From positions 62,001-126,000 of the forward strand of contig JAUYTZ010000013.1 of NCBI GenBank assembly GCA_030694965.1: 64,000 nucleotides of DNA. Direction: 5' to 3'. Shown piece by piece: positions 1-8,556 of the stretch. Within the stretch, counting starts at the first letter, position 1; the number at the start of each line of letters is the position of its first letter. Position numbers and translations under genes: made by a program. The notes under the pieces were generated by a model. It saw only the letters and a list, made by a program, of their open reading frames with translations. It was not told the origin of the DNA and did not search any database. Source of the DNA: Candidatus Paracaedibacteraceae bacterium (GTDB lineage Bacteria > Pseudomonadota > Alphaproteobacteria > Paracaedibacterales > CAIOTO01).

Positions 1-1997
1 ATCTTGAATTGCCACTTGATTTTGATGCGCTTTTTGTTACAGGTGTTTCTGCTGAAACATTGGCATTTTTAAGCAAAATGGGTTTTAAAACACTTTTAAA
101 CCGAGTTCAAAATGAAGTAAATAATTTAAACAATTTTAGCACCAAAAAAGAAGCAATACCTTTGTCTAGCCAGCTAAGTGCAGCTAGTCAAAATTATCAA
201 ATGCTCACAACGGTAGATGAAATTGCAGCTTTTTTAGATGAGGCATCACTTGCAGAAATTGTGGCTTTTGATACGGAAACAACTTCTTTACATATTCGTG
301 ATGCTATTTGGGTTGGATGCTCCTTTGCTTTTCGTGCAGAAAACAGAAATATAAAAGCGGCTTACATTCCATTTCGTCACACAACAGAAGAAGCACAAGC
401 TGATTTTTCAAGCATAAAACAATTATTAGCAAATTTCTTAAATCAAGCTGGCATTTTAAAAGTTGGTCATAACCTTAAATATGACATAAGTATTATTGCT
501 AAGGATGGACTGACTCTACGATCTATTGAAGATACTCTCCTTATGTCTTATTGCCTTCATGGTGGACAGCACAGTCACAGCATGGACTATTTAGCAAAAA
601 CATATCTTGGACGTGACACAATAAGTTTTTCAAGCATTGCTGGCACAGGTAAAAATCAAAAAACATTTGATCAAATCGACTTAAAAACAGCAGCAATATA
701 CGCCGCTGAAGATGCTGAAATTACATTGATGCTATACGAGTATTTCAAACCTAAACTGACCGAACAACATGTTTCAGCTCTTTATTATGATGTTGAACGT
801 CCTCTTATTCCAGTGATTGCGGCTATGGAATACCAAGGGATAAAAGTAAGCCCTGACGTGCTAAAAGAATTTGCCACTGAAATCTCTAGTCGTTTAGAAA
901 TACTGGAAAAAGAAATTTATCAAATTGCGGGACGAGAATTTAATATTGCTTCACCCAAACAACTTGGTGAAGTTTTATTTGACGAGCAAGGGTTACCAGC
1001 ACCTAAACGTACAAAAACAGGCGCTTATATAACCGATGCGGATGTGCTTGAAGATCTTGTTCAAAAAGGTCATTTTCTACCTACAAAGATTCTTCAATGG
1101 AGAAGCCTTTCAAAACTACAATCTACATATATTGAAGGCTTAACGACACAAATTAATACAACGACAAAGCGCATCCACACATCCTATGCAATGACAGGAA
1201 CAAGTACAGGACGCTTATCATCGTCTGAACCTAACTTGCAAAACATTCCCATCAAAACTGAAGATGGTCGACGAATTCGAAAAGCTTTTATTGCAGATGA
1301 CGGATACGTACTTGTATCGCTTGACTATTCACAAATTGAATTGCGATTGTTAGCGCATTTTGCAGATATTCCAGCATTAAAACAGGCATTCCTTGATGGT
1401 GTTGATATTCATAAAATCACGGCTAGCGATCTGTTTGGTATCCCCTATGAGCAGATTACAACCGAACAACGCCGCCAAGCTAAAACGGTCAATTTTGGAA
1501 TCATCTATGGCATTAGTGCATACGGTTTAGGACAGCAACTTAACATTCCAAATACGGCAGCAGCGGCGCTTATAAAGTCATACTTAGAGCGTTACCCAGG
1601 CGTTGAAGCATTTATGTCTTCAATGAAAGAAAAAGCACGTAAAAATGGTTACATCACAACACTTATGGGACGCAATTGTTACACCCCCGGCATTCATGAT
1701 CGCAATGGAAGCATTCGTCAATTTGCTGAGCGCCAAGCTGTCAATGCGCCTCTTCAAGGAACAAATGCTGATATTATAAAGAAAGCCATGGCACATGTTC
1801 ATCATTGGCTAGAAACAGATACTATTGATGCTCGCATGCTCTTACAAGTGCATGATGAATTGGTGTTTGAAGTCAAAGAAACTGAAGCCGCAGTTTTTAT
1901 TGAACGAGTAAAATCAATTATGGAAAATGTTGTACAGCTATCAGTACCATTAATAGTTGAGGCTGGCATCGGAATGAACTGGGATGAAGCACATTAA
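1..1997 (+). CDS. polA: DNA polymerase I, 5' end outside window
   Basis: Repair and Okazaki-fragment polymerase. The frame is open through the left edge, and the first visible residues match the end of the 5' nuclease domain, so only that domain is cut off. Counting from the TTG at base 9, the 3'-5' exonuclease domain keeps its acidic residues in DTE (88-90), D159 in HNLKYD and D235 in AAEDAE, so proofreading looks intact. Polymerase motifs follow: motif A DYSQIELR (439-446), O-helix RRQAKTVNFGIIYG (488-501) and motif C HDE (615-617). It is convergent with miaB. The TTG at base 9 is not the real start. Confidence 0.97.
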   Translation, partial: LELPLDFDALFVTGVSAETLAFLSKMGFKTLLNRVQNEVNNLNNFSTKKEAIPLSSQLSAASQNYQMLTTVDEIAAFLDEASLAEIVAFDTETTSLHIRDAIWVGCSFAFRAENRNIKAAYIPFRHTTEEAQADFSSIKQLLANFLNQAGILKVGHNLKYDISIIAKDGLTLRSIEDTLLMSYCLHGGQHSHSMDYLAKTYLGRDTISFSSIAGTGKNQKTFDQIDLKTAAIYAAEDAEITLMLYEYFKPKLTEQHVSALYYDVERPLIPVIAAMEYQGIKVSPDVLKEFATEISSRLEILEKEIYQIAGREFNIASPKQLGEVLFDEQGLPAPKRTKTGAYITDADVLEDLVQKGHFLPTKILQWRSLSKLQSTYIEGLTTQINTTTKRIHTSYAMTGTSTGRLSSSEPNLQNIPIKTEDGRRIRKAFIADDGYVLVSLDYSQIELRLLAHFADIPALKQAFLDGVDIHKITASDLFGIPYEQITTEQRRQAKTVNFGIIYGISAYGLGQQLNIPNTAAAALIKSYLERYPGVEAFMSSMKEKARKNGYITTLMGRNCYTPGIHDRNGSIRQFAERQAVNAPLQGTNADIIKKAMAHVHHWLETDTIDARMLLQVHDELVFEVKETEAAVFIERVKSIMENVVQLSVPLIVEAGIGMNWDEAH

Positions 1998-2006
1998 TGC
2001 TTCATC
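1983..2006 (+). terminator. Hairpin over the polA stop codon
   Basis: GATGAAGC and GCTTCATC form an 8-bp perfect stem around an 8-base loop that holds the polA stop. Only three T follow, so this is a weak intrinsic terminator or a 3'-end stabiliser between the convergent polA and miaB genes. Confidence 0.4.
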
Positions 2007-2029
2007 TTTCCAATCTAACGAATTAACCA

Positions 2030-3400
2030 CTACCCTATTGTTTCAATTTCACCTGAAACGCTATTTGGCAAAGCACCTGTGATCTTCACATCAATTATTT
2101 CGCCTTGTAAACGCAAATTACCTTCGAAATGCACAGATTGCATAAATGGTGTTTTGCCTGATAATTGGCCGTCACGCTTGCCTTCACGATCGACAAGAAC
2201 TTTTTGTATTGTACCCACTTTGCTTTGGTTGAAAGAAAGTTGTTGTTCATTTAGCAAACCTTGAAGTTCAGCTAAGCGCTCAACCTTAATAGGCTCGGGA
2301 ACTTGTAAGTCCATAGACCCTGCTGGCGTTCCTGGACGAATACTATATTTAAAGGAATATGCTTGTGCATAATTTACAGCACGAACAAGTTCTAATGTTT
2401 CATTATGGTCATCTTTTGTTTCCCCAGGAAAGCCAACAATAAAGTCTGAAGACATTGCAATATCAGAACGTGCTTTACGCAATTTCTCAATAACATCTAA
2501 ATATTGTGCAGCTGTATGGCGCCGATTCATTAATTCAAGTATACGATTAGAACCTGATTGAATAGGAAGATGCAAATATGGCATCAATTGAGGAACATCA
2601 CCATGCGCGCGAATTAATTCTTCGTCCATGTCCATTGGATGTGAAGTTGTATAACGAATACGTTCAAGCCCTTCTATTTCAGCCAATTCATAAATTAAAC
2701 GACCAAGTCCCCATTCAACATCAGTTGAATTTGGCGAAATACCATGAAATGCATTTACATTTTGCCCAAGCAGCGTAATTTCCTTTGTGCCTAGTGAAAC
2801 CAAACGACGTGCATCAGCCATAATATCTGTCACAGGTCTTGAATATTCAGCACCACGCGTATATGGCACAACGCAAAACGTACAGAAATTATCACAGCCT
2901 TCTTGAACAGATAAATAAGATGAAATGCTAGATGTGACAGGTTGTGGCAAAAAATCAAACTTGCTTTCTACCGGAAAATCTGTGTTAACCACACCAATAT
3001 TCTTTTTCTTACCATCTTTAATGTCACGGTCACGCGTGGTTTTTGCTATCATTTCAGGTAATTTATGATACGCTTGTGGACCAAAAACCATACTAACATA
3101 AGGTGCTTGTCTAATAATTTCGGCACCTTCAGCTTGCGCAACGCAACCACCAACCGCAATCATCATTTCTTTGCCTGATTCAGCGCGTTCATCTTTTACA
3201 ATACGTAAGCGACCTAAGTCTGAGAAAACTTTTTGTTCCGCTTTCTCACGTATATGGCACGTGTTTAAAATAGCCATATCTGCGTCATTTGGTGATTCAG
3301 TTATTTCATATCCAAGGGGCGAAAGCAAATCAACCATACGCTGAGAATCGTAGACATTCATTTGGCAGCCATATGTTTTTATGTACAGTTTTTTAGACAT
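2030..3400 (-). CDS. miaB: tRNA-2-methylthio-N6-dimethylallyladenosine synthase MiaB
   Basis: Radical-SAM methylthiotransferase that adds the 2-methylthio group to i6A37 of tRNAs reading UNN codons. The N-terminal MTTase domain carries the three auxiliary-cluster cysteines (C12, C48, C86). The radical-SAM motif CDNFCTFC supplies C169, C173 and C176. A C-terminal TRAM domain follows, ending in SVSGEIETIG. Its 456 residues are normal for the family. It stands alone on the minus strand, convergent with polA and 177 bases downstream of mucR. MiaB substrates require MiaA, which is not in the window. Confidence 0.96.
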   Translation of the reverse strand: MSKKLYIKTYGCQMNVYDSQRMVDLLSPLGYEITESPNDADMAILNTCHIREKAEQKVFSDLGRLRIVKDERAESGKEMMIAVGGCVAQAEGAEIIRQAPYVSMVFGPQAYHKLPEMIAKTTRDRDIKDGKKKNIGVVNTDFPVESKFDFLPQPVTSSISSYLSVQEGCDNFCTFCVVPYTRGAEYSRPVTDIMADARRLVSLGTKEITLLGQNVNAFHGISPNSTDVEWGLGRLIYELAEIEGLERIRYTTSHPMDMDEELIRAHGDVPQLMPYLHLPIQSGSNRILELMNRRHTAAQYLDVIEKLRKARSDIAMSSDFIVGFPGETKDDHNETLELVRAVNYAQAYSFKYSIRPGTPAGSMDLQVPEPIKVERLAELQGLLNEQQLSFNQSKVGTIQKVLVDREGKRDGQLSGKTPFMQSVHFEGNLRLQGEIIDVKITGALPNSVSGEIETIG

Positions 3401-3577
3401 CGGTTTTTCTTTTTATATGAATGAGATAAATTCAAATTTAAACAGTGAGATGATTTGATGCAAGGATTTAAATAATACTTTTAACCATGGTTTTAATAAA
3501 TATGAGCCTCAAAAACAGAAAACCTTCGTTCAATCTTACCGAAAAAATGTAATAAAAGGTTTTTTGAAATTTTAAAA

Positions 3578-4060
3578 TTACCGTGCAAGAATAGCTACTT
3601 GCTCTTGGCCATTTGCAGTATCTTTACCTTGCACAACTTTAATACGTGGCTTGCGACCTGTTTTACCAAGACCTGTATTTTTTGCAATTGCACTACGACG
3701 ACGCGCATAGCCTGGAGAAACAACAGGATAATCCATTGGAAGGCTCCAGCGTTCCTTATACTGATCAAGCGTCATGCCGTAAACAGTACTCAAATGTCTT
3801 TTTAACATCTGCAATTTTTTACCATCTTCTAAACATACAATATAGTCATCATGAACTGAATCTTCAATTGGCACAGCTGGCGCTAAAGGCGCATTTGTTT
3901 TATAGCTGTGTGGATTACGGTTAATTTCAGAAAATGCTTGAAATAAACGATTAATAATAACTGGCACTTCATCAAGAGAAATTGAATGATTTGAAATATA
4001 AGCAGCAGCAATACGACTTGCGTGACCTAGAAGTTCAGAAACATTTGATGTATCTGTCAT
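3578..4060 (-). CDS. mucR: MucR/Ros-family transcriptional regulator
   Basis: Small alphaproteobacterial DNA-binding regulator. The C-terminal Ros/MucR fold is clear, with IVCLEDGKKLQMLKRHL followed by YGMTLDQYKERWSLP and SPGYARRRSAIAKNTGLGK. In Ros the zinc finger uses two Cys and two His. Here the second Cys is Asp (CLED) and the second His is Val, so two of four ligands are missing. Zinc-independent members of the family are known. MucR proteins act as global AT-preferring repressors or H-NS-like proteins and often control envelope and virulence genes; what it controls here is unknown. It is 160 aa, flanked by AT-rich spacers of about 180 bases on each side. Confidence 0.9.
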   Translation of the reverse strand: MTDTSNVSELLGHASRIAAAYISNHSISLDEVPVIINRLFQAFSEINRNPHSYKTNAPLAPAVPIEDSVHDDYIVCLEDGKKLQMLKRHLSTVYGMTLDQYKERWSLPMDYPVVSPGYARRRSAIAKNTGLGKTGRKPRIKVVQGKDTANGQEQVAILAR

Positions 4061-4200
4061 AGAAATATCCTATAAATTAAGTTTTGTTACTATTTTTATA
4101 CTTGTTAAAATAAAAAAGAGCAAACATTATTTATATTTTTTTAATCATTCCAAAAATAACCAAAAGAACTGTGTTGGATAAATCACAATAAAACGTAATA

Positions 4201-4238
4201 AAAAACCTATTTTTTAAATTTATAATAAAAAAATGGGT
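4201..4238 (-). terminator. Probable terminator of recN
   Basis: Read on the minus strand, an ACC(C)ATTTTTT arm pairs with AAAAAATAGGT with one mismatch, followed by a run of five T. It lies just past the recN stop. The stem is mostly A-T, so confidence is moderate. Confidence 0.45.
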
Positions 4239-4246
4239 AAGATAAA

Positions 4247-5920
4247 CTATTCGCTCATTAAACGTGCTGCAGCTAAACGCGCTTCATCTGTCAGTGTAGC
4301 TCCAGCAAGCATTCGCGCAATTTCATCGACGCGATCATCATGGGTAAGCGTTGTCACGTGTGTTCGCGTCATGCCAGCATCTTCTGTTTTAAAAATGCGC
4401 CATTGATGATTAGAACATGCAGCTACTTGTGGTGAGTGCGTTATCGAAAGCACTTGCACGTGGCATCCCAGTGCATGCATTTTTTTACCAATAGCCGTTG
4501 CAACAGAACCACCTACACCTGTATCAATTTCGTCAAATATTAATGTTGGCATCGCTGTTGATTTTGTTAAAATCATTTTTAAAACAAGCATTAAGCGCGC
4601 CATCTCACCACCAGAAGCTGTTTTTGCGAGCGGTGCGCTCTCCTGCCCTGTGTTCATTGAAACCCAAAAAGCAATTTCATGCCCTCCATCAATAGAAGGC
4701 TTTAAACTTGAGCGTATTTTAACATCAAAAACAGCCCGATCTAGCTTTAAATCTGGCAATTCTTGCATAACACATGCTATTAGCTGATTAGCAGCTGATC
4801 GACGCGCATTTAACAATTTTTTTTCAGCCAAGCTATAGACTGCAAGTGTATCTGAGACAGCTCTTTCTAATTTTTTCCGCTCTAACAAGACATCATCAAC
4901 AGTTGCACTTGCTTTTTTCGCTTCTTCATATAATTCACACAAACTATCACTTGTCATTTTGTACTTGCGCGCCAGATTTCGAATAATATGTAGCTGTTCA
5001 TCAATTTCTTCAAGGTCCCGCGCAGCTGTTCGATCAGCATCAAACAAACTTTTTAATTCAACTTGGGCTTCTGTGATTTCAATCGCTGCACGTTCAAATG
5101 CTTGCATTGCATTTTTAAGTGGAAGAATTGAATCTGCATCACAACGCTCTAAGTTTTTTTGAAAACCATATAAACTTGCAACCCATGATGTTGGAACTTC
5201 AAGGCTTTTTAGCGTTTGCTCAACTGTTGATATTACTTTACCAATTTGTTGTAACCCATTGCGTTGTTCAATCAAACGATCTTCTTCACCCAGAGCTATT
5301 TTAATACCATTTAAATCTACAAGAACCTCTTGGTAAAACAATTCTTGATCACGCAATTTTTCCAGCGTTGATTCAAAATCAATAAGTGTTCGATGTGCTT
5401 GCAACCAACTGTTATATGCTTCTCTAGTCGAAACTAAATTTGCCTCAAAATCGGCAATACTGACACGCGCAAAATTATCGAGCAGTGTTTTATGGAGGGC
5501 CTCATTTAACAAATGATCATGCTGTCCGTGCACATGCAGTAAATACTCACCGATTTGCTTTAATAAAGCTAAGCTAATAACTTGATCATTGATAAATGCT
5601 TTTCCCTTTTGTGTGCGATGAAGCGTCCTTTTAAGCAAGAGCTCATCATCAAACTGAATGTGCTGTTCCTTTAATAACGCAAAAAGGGCATGTTCTTTAG
5701 AAAAATTTTGTAAAGAAAATGTAGCAACAATACTTGCTTGGTCCGTATTCATTCTAATTACATCAGAATCAGCCTTATGCCCCAAAGCTAAACTTAAGGC
5801 ATCTAGCAAAATTGATTTCCCTGCTCCTGTTTCACCAGTAAGACTTGTAAAACCAGGTAACAAGTCTAAATGAAGTTGATCAATCAAAATGACGTTATTG
5901 ATTGAAAGACCTGTCAACAT
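4247..5920 (-). CDS. recN: DNA repair protein RecN
   Basis: SMC-like ATPase of recombinational double-strand-break repair. Walker A is GETGAGKS (29-36), beside the family's LTGETGAGKSILLDAL context. The ABC signature TASGGEMARLMLVLKMI and Walker B TLIFDEIDTGVGGSVA lie in the C-terminal lobe. The middle (about 160-360) is the charged coiled-coil region. Its 557 residues are normal. It follows bamD by 31 bases on the same strand, an arrangement common in Alphaproteobacteria, so the two are probably co-transcribed. The usual ligA partner is missing downstream; mucR and miaB follow instead. Confidence 0.96.
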   Translation of the reverse strand: MLTGLSINNVILIDQLHLDLLPGFTSLTGETGAGKSILLDALSLALGHKADSDVIRMNTDQASIVATFSLQNFSKEHALFALLKEQHIQFDDELLLKRTLHRTQKGKAFINDQVISLALLKQIGEYLLHVHGQHDHLLNEALHKTLLDNFARVSIADFEANLVSTREAYNSWLQAHRTLIDFESTLEKLRDQELFYQEVLVDLNGIKIALGEEDRLIEQRNGLQQIGKVISTVEQTLKSLEVPTSWVASLYGFQKNLERCDADSILPLKNAMQAFERAAIEITEAQVELKSLFDADRTAARDLEEIDEQLHIIRNLARKYKMTSDSLCELYEEAKKASATVDDVLLERKKLERAVSDTLAVYSLAEKKLLNARRSAANQLIACVMQELPDLKLDRAVFDVKIRSSLKPSIDGGHEIAFWVSMNTGQESAPLAKTASGGEMARLMLVLKMILTKSTAMPTLIFDEIDTGVGGSVATAIGKKMHALGCHVQVLSITHSPQVAACSNHQWRIFKTEDAGMTRTHVTTLTHDDRVDEIARMLAGATLTDEARLAAARLMSE

Positions 5921-5951
5921 TTTACACCCTTTATGCCTTTAGCCCAGGCTT

Positions 5952-6743
5952 TTAATCTTTTATCATCGGTTGAACAGGGCTTTGCTTGTTTATTAGTGAA
6001 TACGCATAGCTATACCATTGACCGTTAGGATAATTATGCCCTAATACCGCAGCAGATGCTAGCGCTTGTTCATTTAAACCAACAGCTAAATAACATTCAA
6101 CCAAACGATACATCGCTTCTTCAGCCTGACCCGTTGTTTGATAATTTTCAATAACAGTTTTAAACCGATTCATTGCAGCAACGTAAGATCCCTTTGTGAG
6201 ATAAAAACGTCCAACATCCATTTCTTTAGCCGCAATATGGTCTCTGATCAAATCAAGTTTAAAGTGGGCATCCTTTGCATATGTAGACGTTGGAAAACGG
6301 TTAAGCACTTCATTAAATGCATCCATTGATTTTTCTGCTGGCTGTTGATCACGTTGTAAAATGGGTATCTGTTCATAAAAACAAAGACCTACCATATAAT
6401 AGGCGTAAGCAACATCGTCGTGTCCTGGGTGAAGCTGAATAAAAATTTGGAAAGCATCAATCGCCTCATCATATTTCTTAGCCTCATAATAACAATAAGC
6501 AGACATAATTTGTGCTTTTAATGCCCAGTTTGAATAAGGATGTTGACGCTCAACTTCAGCAAAAGCTTTTGCTGCTTTTGTATAACTCTTATCTTTAAGA
6601 CGATCGAGAGCCATCGTATAAAGTTCTTCTACTGGCTTGTCCGTATAGGCCTCTTCTTTATCAGAACATGCGCTAAGAAGCATAGCAACACATGCAAACG
6701 TGAGTGCGTATTTAATATTATTCTTTATATGAGTAGAGGACAC
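5952..6743 (-). CDS. bamD: Outer membrane assembly lipoprotein BamD
   Basis: Lipoprotein of the BAM complex that inserts beta-barrel proteins such as the autotransporter encoded nearby. A signal peptide ends in the lipobox LLSAC with the lipidated cysteine at residue 26. The rest is a run of TPR-like helices (YTMALDRLKDKSYTKAAKAF, then HPYSNWALKAQI and HPGHDDVAYAYYMVGLCFYEQI), the BamD/ComL fold. Length 263 aa is typical. It begins a bamD-recN unit. The ftsZ-lpxC genes that often precede bamD in this class are absent, and 268 bases without a gene lie upstream. Confidence 0.94.
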   Translation of the reverse strand: MSSTHIKNNIKYALTFACVAMLLSACSDKEEAYTDKPVEELYTMALDRLKDKSYTKAAKAFAEVERQHPYSNWALKAQIMSAYCYYEAKKYDEAIDAFQIFIQLHPGHDDVAYAYYMVGLCFYEQIPILQRDQQPAEKSMDAFNEVLNRFPTSTYAKDAHFKLDLIRDHIAAKEMDVGRFYLTKGSYVAAMNRFKTVIENYQTTGQAEEAMYRLVECYLAVGLNEQALASAAVLGHNYPNGQWYSYAYSLINKQSPVQPMIKD

Positions 6744-7011
6744 TAAAAGCCCAACCTATCGCTTGAGATATATGGTCCTTTTTACCATATTTTAAACCTT
6801 TATGGCTATAGAATAAAAAACAAAGATTAAATTCAAAAGAATAAAATAGGGTTGATAGTGTGTAGCTTTTTTCCTTCTCAAAAAAGAACAAAGACATCTG
6901 ACTTTTATTTTAATACCTCAATCTTAACTCAAATTAAGGTTCCATTTCCACAGCAAAAATATGGCTAAGTTTTTATATTGCAAAAGAACACAACATCTAT
7001 TGGTCATTATA

Positions 7012-8337
7012 TTAAGATGCTGCCCTGCTGTTAGTTAAAATAGTATCTGGAAGAAGACTGTTCTTTTTGGCAAGAGCACCTGATTCTTGCTCAAGCTCTT
7101 CGAAATGTTGAACACCCCATAAAAATGCAAATGTGACCGGAAACATAATGAGCCAAAGACCATAATAACCAAAGATATCCGTCAGATAAACAAGACTAAA
7201 AGAAGTTATAACATACATAAGCGCACGCGAAAGAGCATACACGAAACTTGCCGCTGTAAATCTCCTAAGCGTAGGTATATATTTAATAAATACAGAAACG
7301 GAAGGAATTGGAGATAAAGTAAATGTCAAAATAGCAACTTGTAAGAAAAAAATATGAATAGCACAAGTAGAATATAGAATAACAAAAGGAATTGCAAAAT
7401 TCAAAAGAAGAAACAATCTGCCTCGTGCCTTAATAATCTTTAAAGGATGAATTTTGTAACTTAAAACTCCTAAAAAGACGATAGTAACAAGCGAAATAAC
7501 AGACAACACAAAATTATGAAGAATAATTTCCCCAGACGTGTAACCAAATGTATTTTTAAGAATAGGATTAAAATACATATAAGCAAGATAAAAGGATAAT
7601 GGCCAACCACAATAAACAATAAAATAAGCCCAAAAAGTTTTTCTTACCATTTTCTCTTGGACAAAACTAACATTAGCACTTCTCTCATTGTTTCTCTGAT
7701 GTCTTTTTTGAAGGAACTCCGGTGTTTCTCTAAGGCGTGTGCGAGCTATGGACCCAACAACAGCAATGCAAGCACCGATCCAAAAAGCAATACGCCAGTT
7801 GAACGTAAAATGTGTTACTAAAGAAGCAATTGCAAGCGCAACAACCGTCCCAGCGTAAGCAGCAACACCAACGAAGGCAACTGTCGGATATTGTACTGGC
7901 GGCTTGGTTATCTCTGTTACGTAGATTTCCGCTCCCATTATTTCACCCATAGAAGATAAGCCTTGTGTAATGCGGCATGCTGTAACGAGCCAAGCAGCTG
8001 CTATACCAATTTCTGCGTAAGTTGGCAAATTAGCCATAATAATACATGACACGGCCATCATCATTGTTGTAATAATAACCGTTGGTTTTCGGCCAATGTT
8101 GTCACCGATATAGCCAAACACAAGAGCACCAATAGGCCTTAAAACATATGTTGAGCAAAAAGCAAAAGCTGCAAGAAGCGCTGCTGTGTGCGGATCAGTT
8201 TTTGGGAAAAAAAGATCGTTCAAGACAACGGCCATGTGAACATACAGCATCAAGTCAAAATATTCTAGAAAAGTTCCTATTTGTAAAAGACCAACTGTTT
8301 CTTTTTGCTCTCGCGTGAGAGAAGAAAAAATACTCAT
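7012..8337 (-). CDS. MFS transporter, ProP-like metabolite:H+ symporter
   Basis: Twelve-helix inner-membrane carrier of the ProP/metabolite:H+ symporter branch. The N-terminus has the family pattern IGTFLEYFDLMLYVHMAVVLNDLFF. The MFS signature appears in the loop after helix 2 as GYIGDNIGRKPTVI, and RITQGLSSMGEIMGAEIYVTE lies in helix 5. Length 441 aa is normal. Obligate intracellular Alphaproteobacteria often hold many paralogues, used to import host osmolytes or metabolites; the substrate cannot be read from sequence. It sits downstream of the autotransporter on the same strand with a 219-base gap and is probably transcribed on its own. Confidence 0.88.
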   Translation of the reverse strand: MSIFSSLTREQKETVGLLQIGTFLEYFDLMLYVHMAVVLNDLFFPKTDPHTAALLAAFAFCSTYVLRPIGALVFGYIGDNIGRKPTVIITTMMMAVSCIIMANLPTYAEIGIAAAWLVTACRITQGLSSMGEIMGAEIYVTEITKPPVQYPTVAFVGVAAYAGTVVALAIASLVTHFTFNWRIAFWIGACIAVVGSIARTRLRETPEFLQKRHQRNNERSANVSFVQEKMVRKTFWAYFIVYCGWPLSFYLAYMYFNPILKNTFGYTSGEIILHNFVLSVISLVTIVFLGVLSYKIHPLKIIKARGRLFLLLNFAIPFVILYSTCAIHIFFLQVAILTFTLSPIPSVSVFIKYIPTLRRFTAASFVYALSRALMYVITSFSLVYLTDIFGYYGLWLIMFPVTFAFLWGVQHFEELEQESGALAKKNSLLPDTILTNSRAAS

Positions 8338-8556
8338 ATTACACCGTGCAAAAAATACTATTTATCTTTTGTATATTTGTTAACAAAACGCACATCAAGT
8401 TGAAAAATAATAAAGAATTTGCAGAAAATAAGATATTACCCTTCACTTTTTTGAACTAAACAATGGACAAGCAAAAGCCAATATGGTGGATCACCATGCC
8501 ACTTTCAAAGACATAGGCTTTCTTAATGTAATCAAAAAATTTAATGCTTTAAGGCA

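Noticed and set aside
8483-8497. ATGGTG-GAT-CACCAT inverted repeat downstream of the autotransporter
   Set aside because: Six-bp stem with no T run directly after it; could be chance, so it is not called as a terminator or operator.
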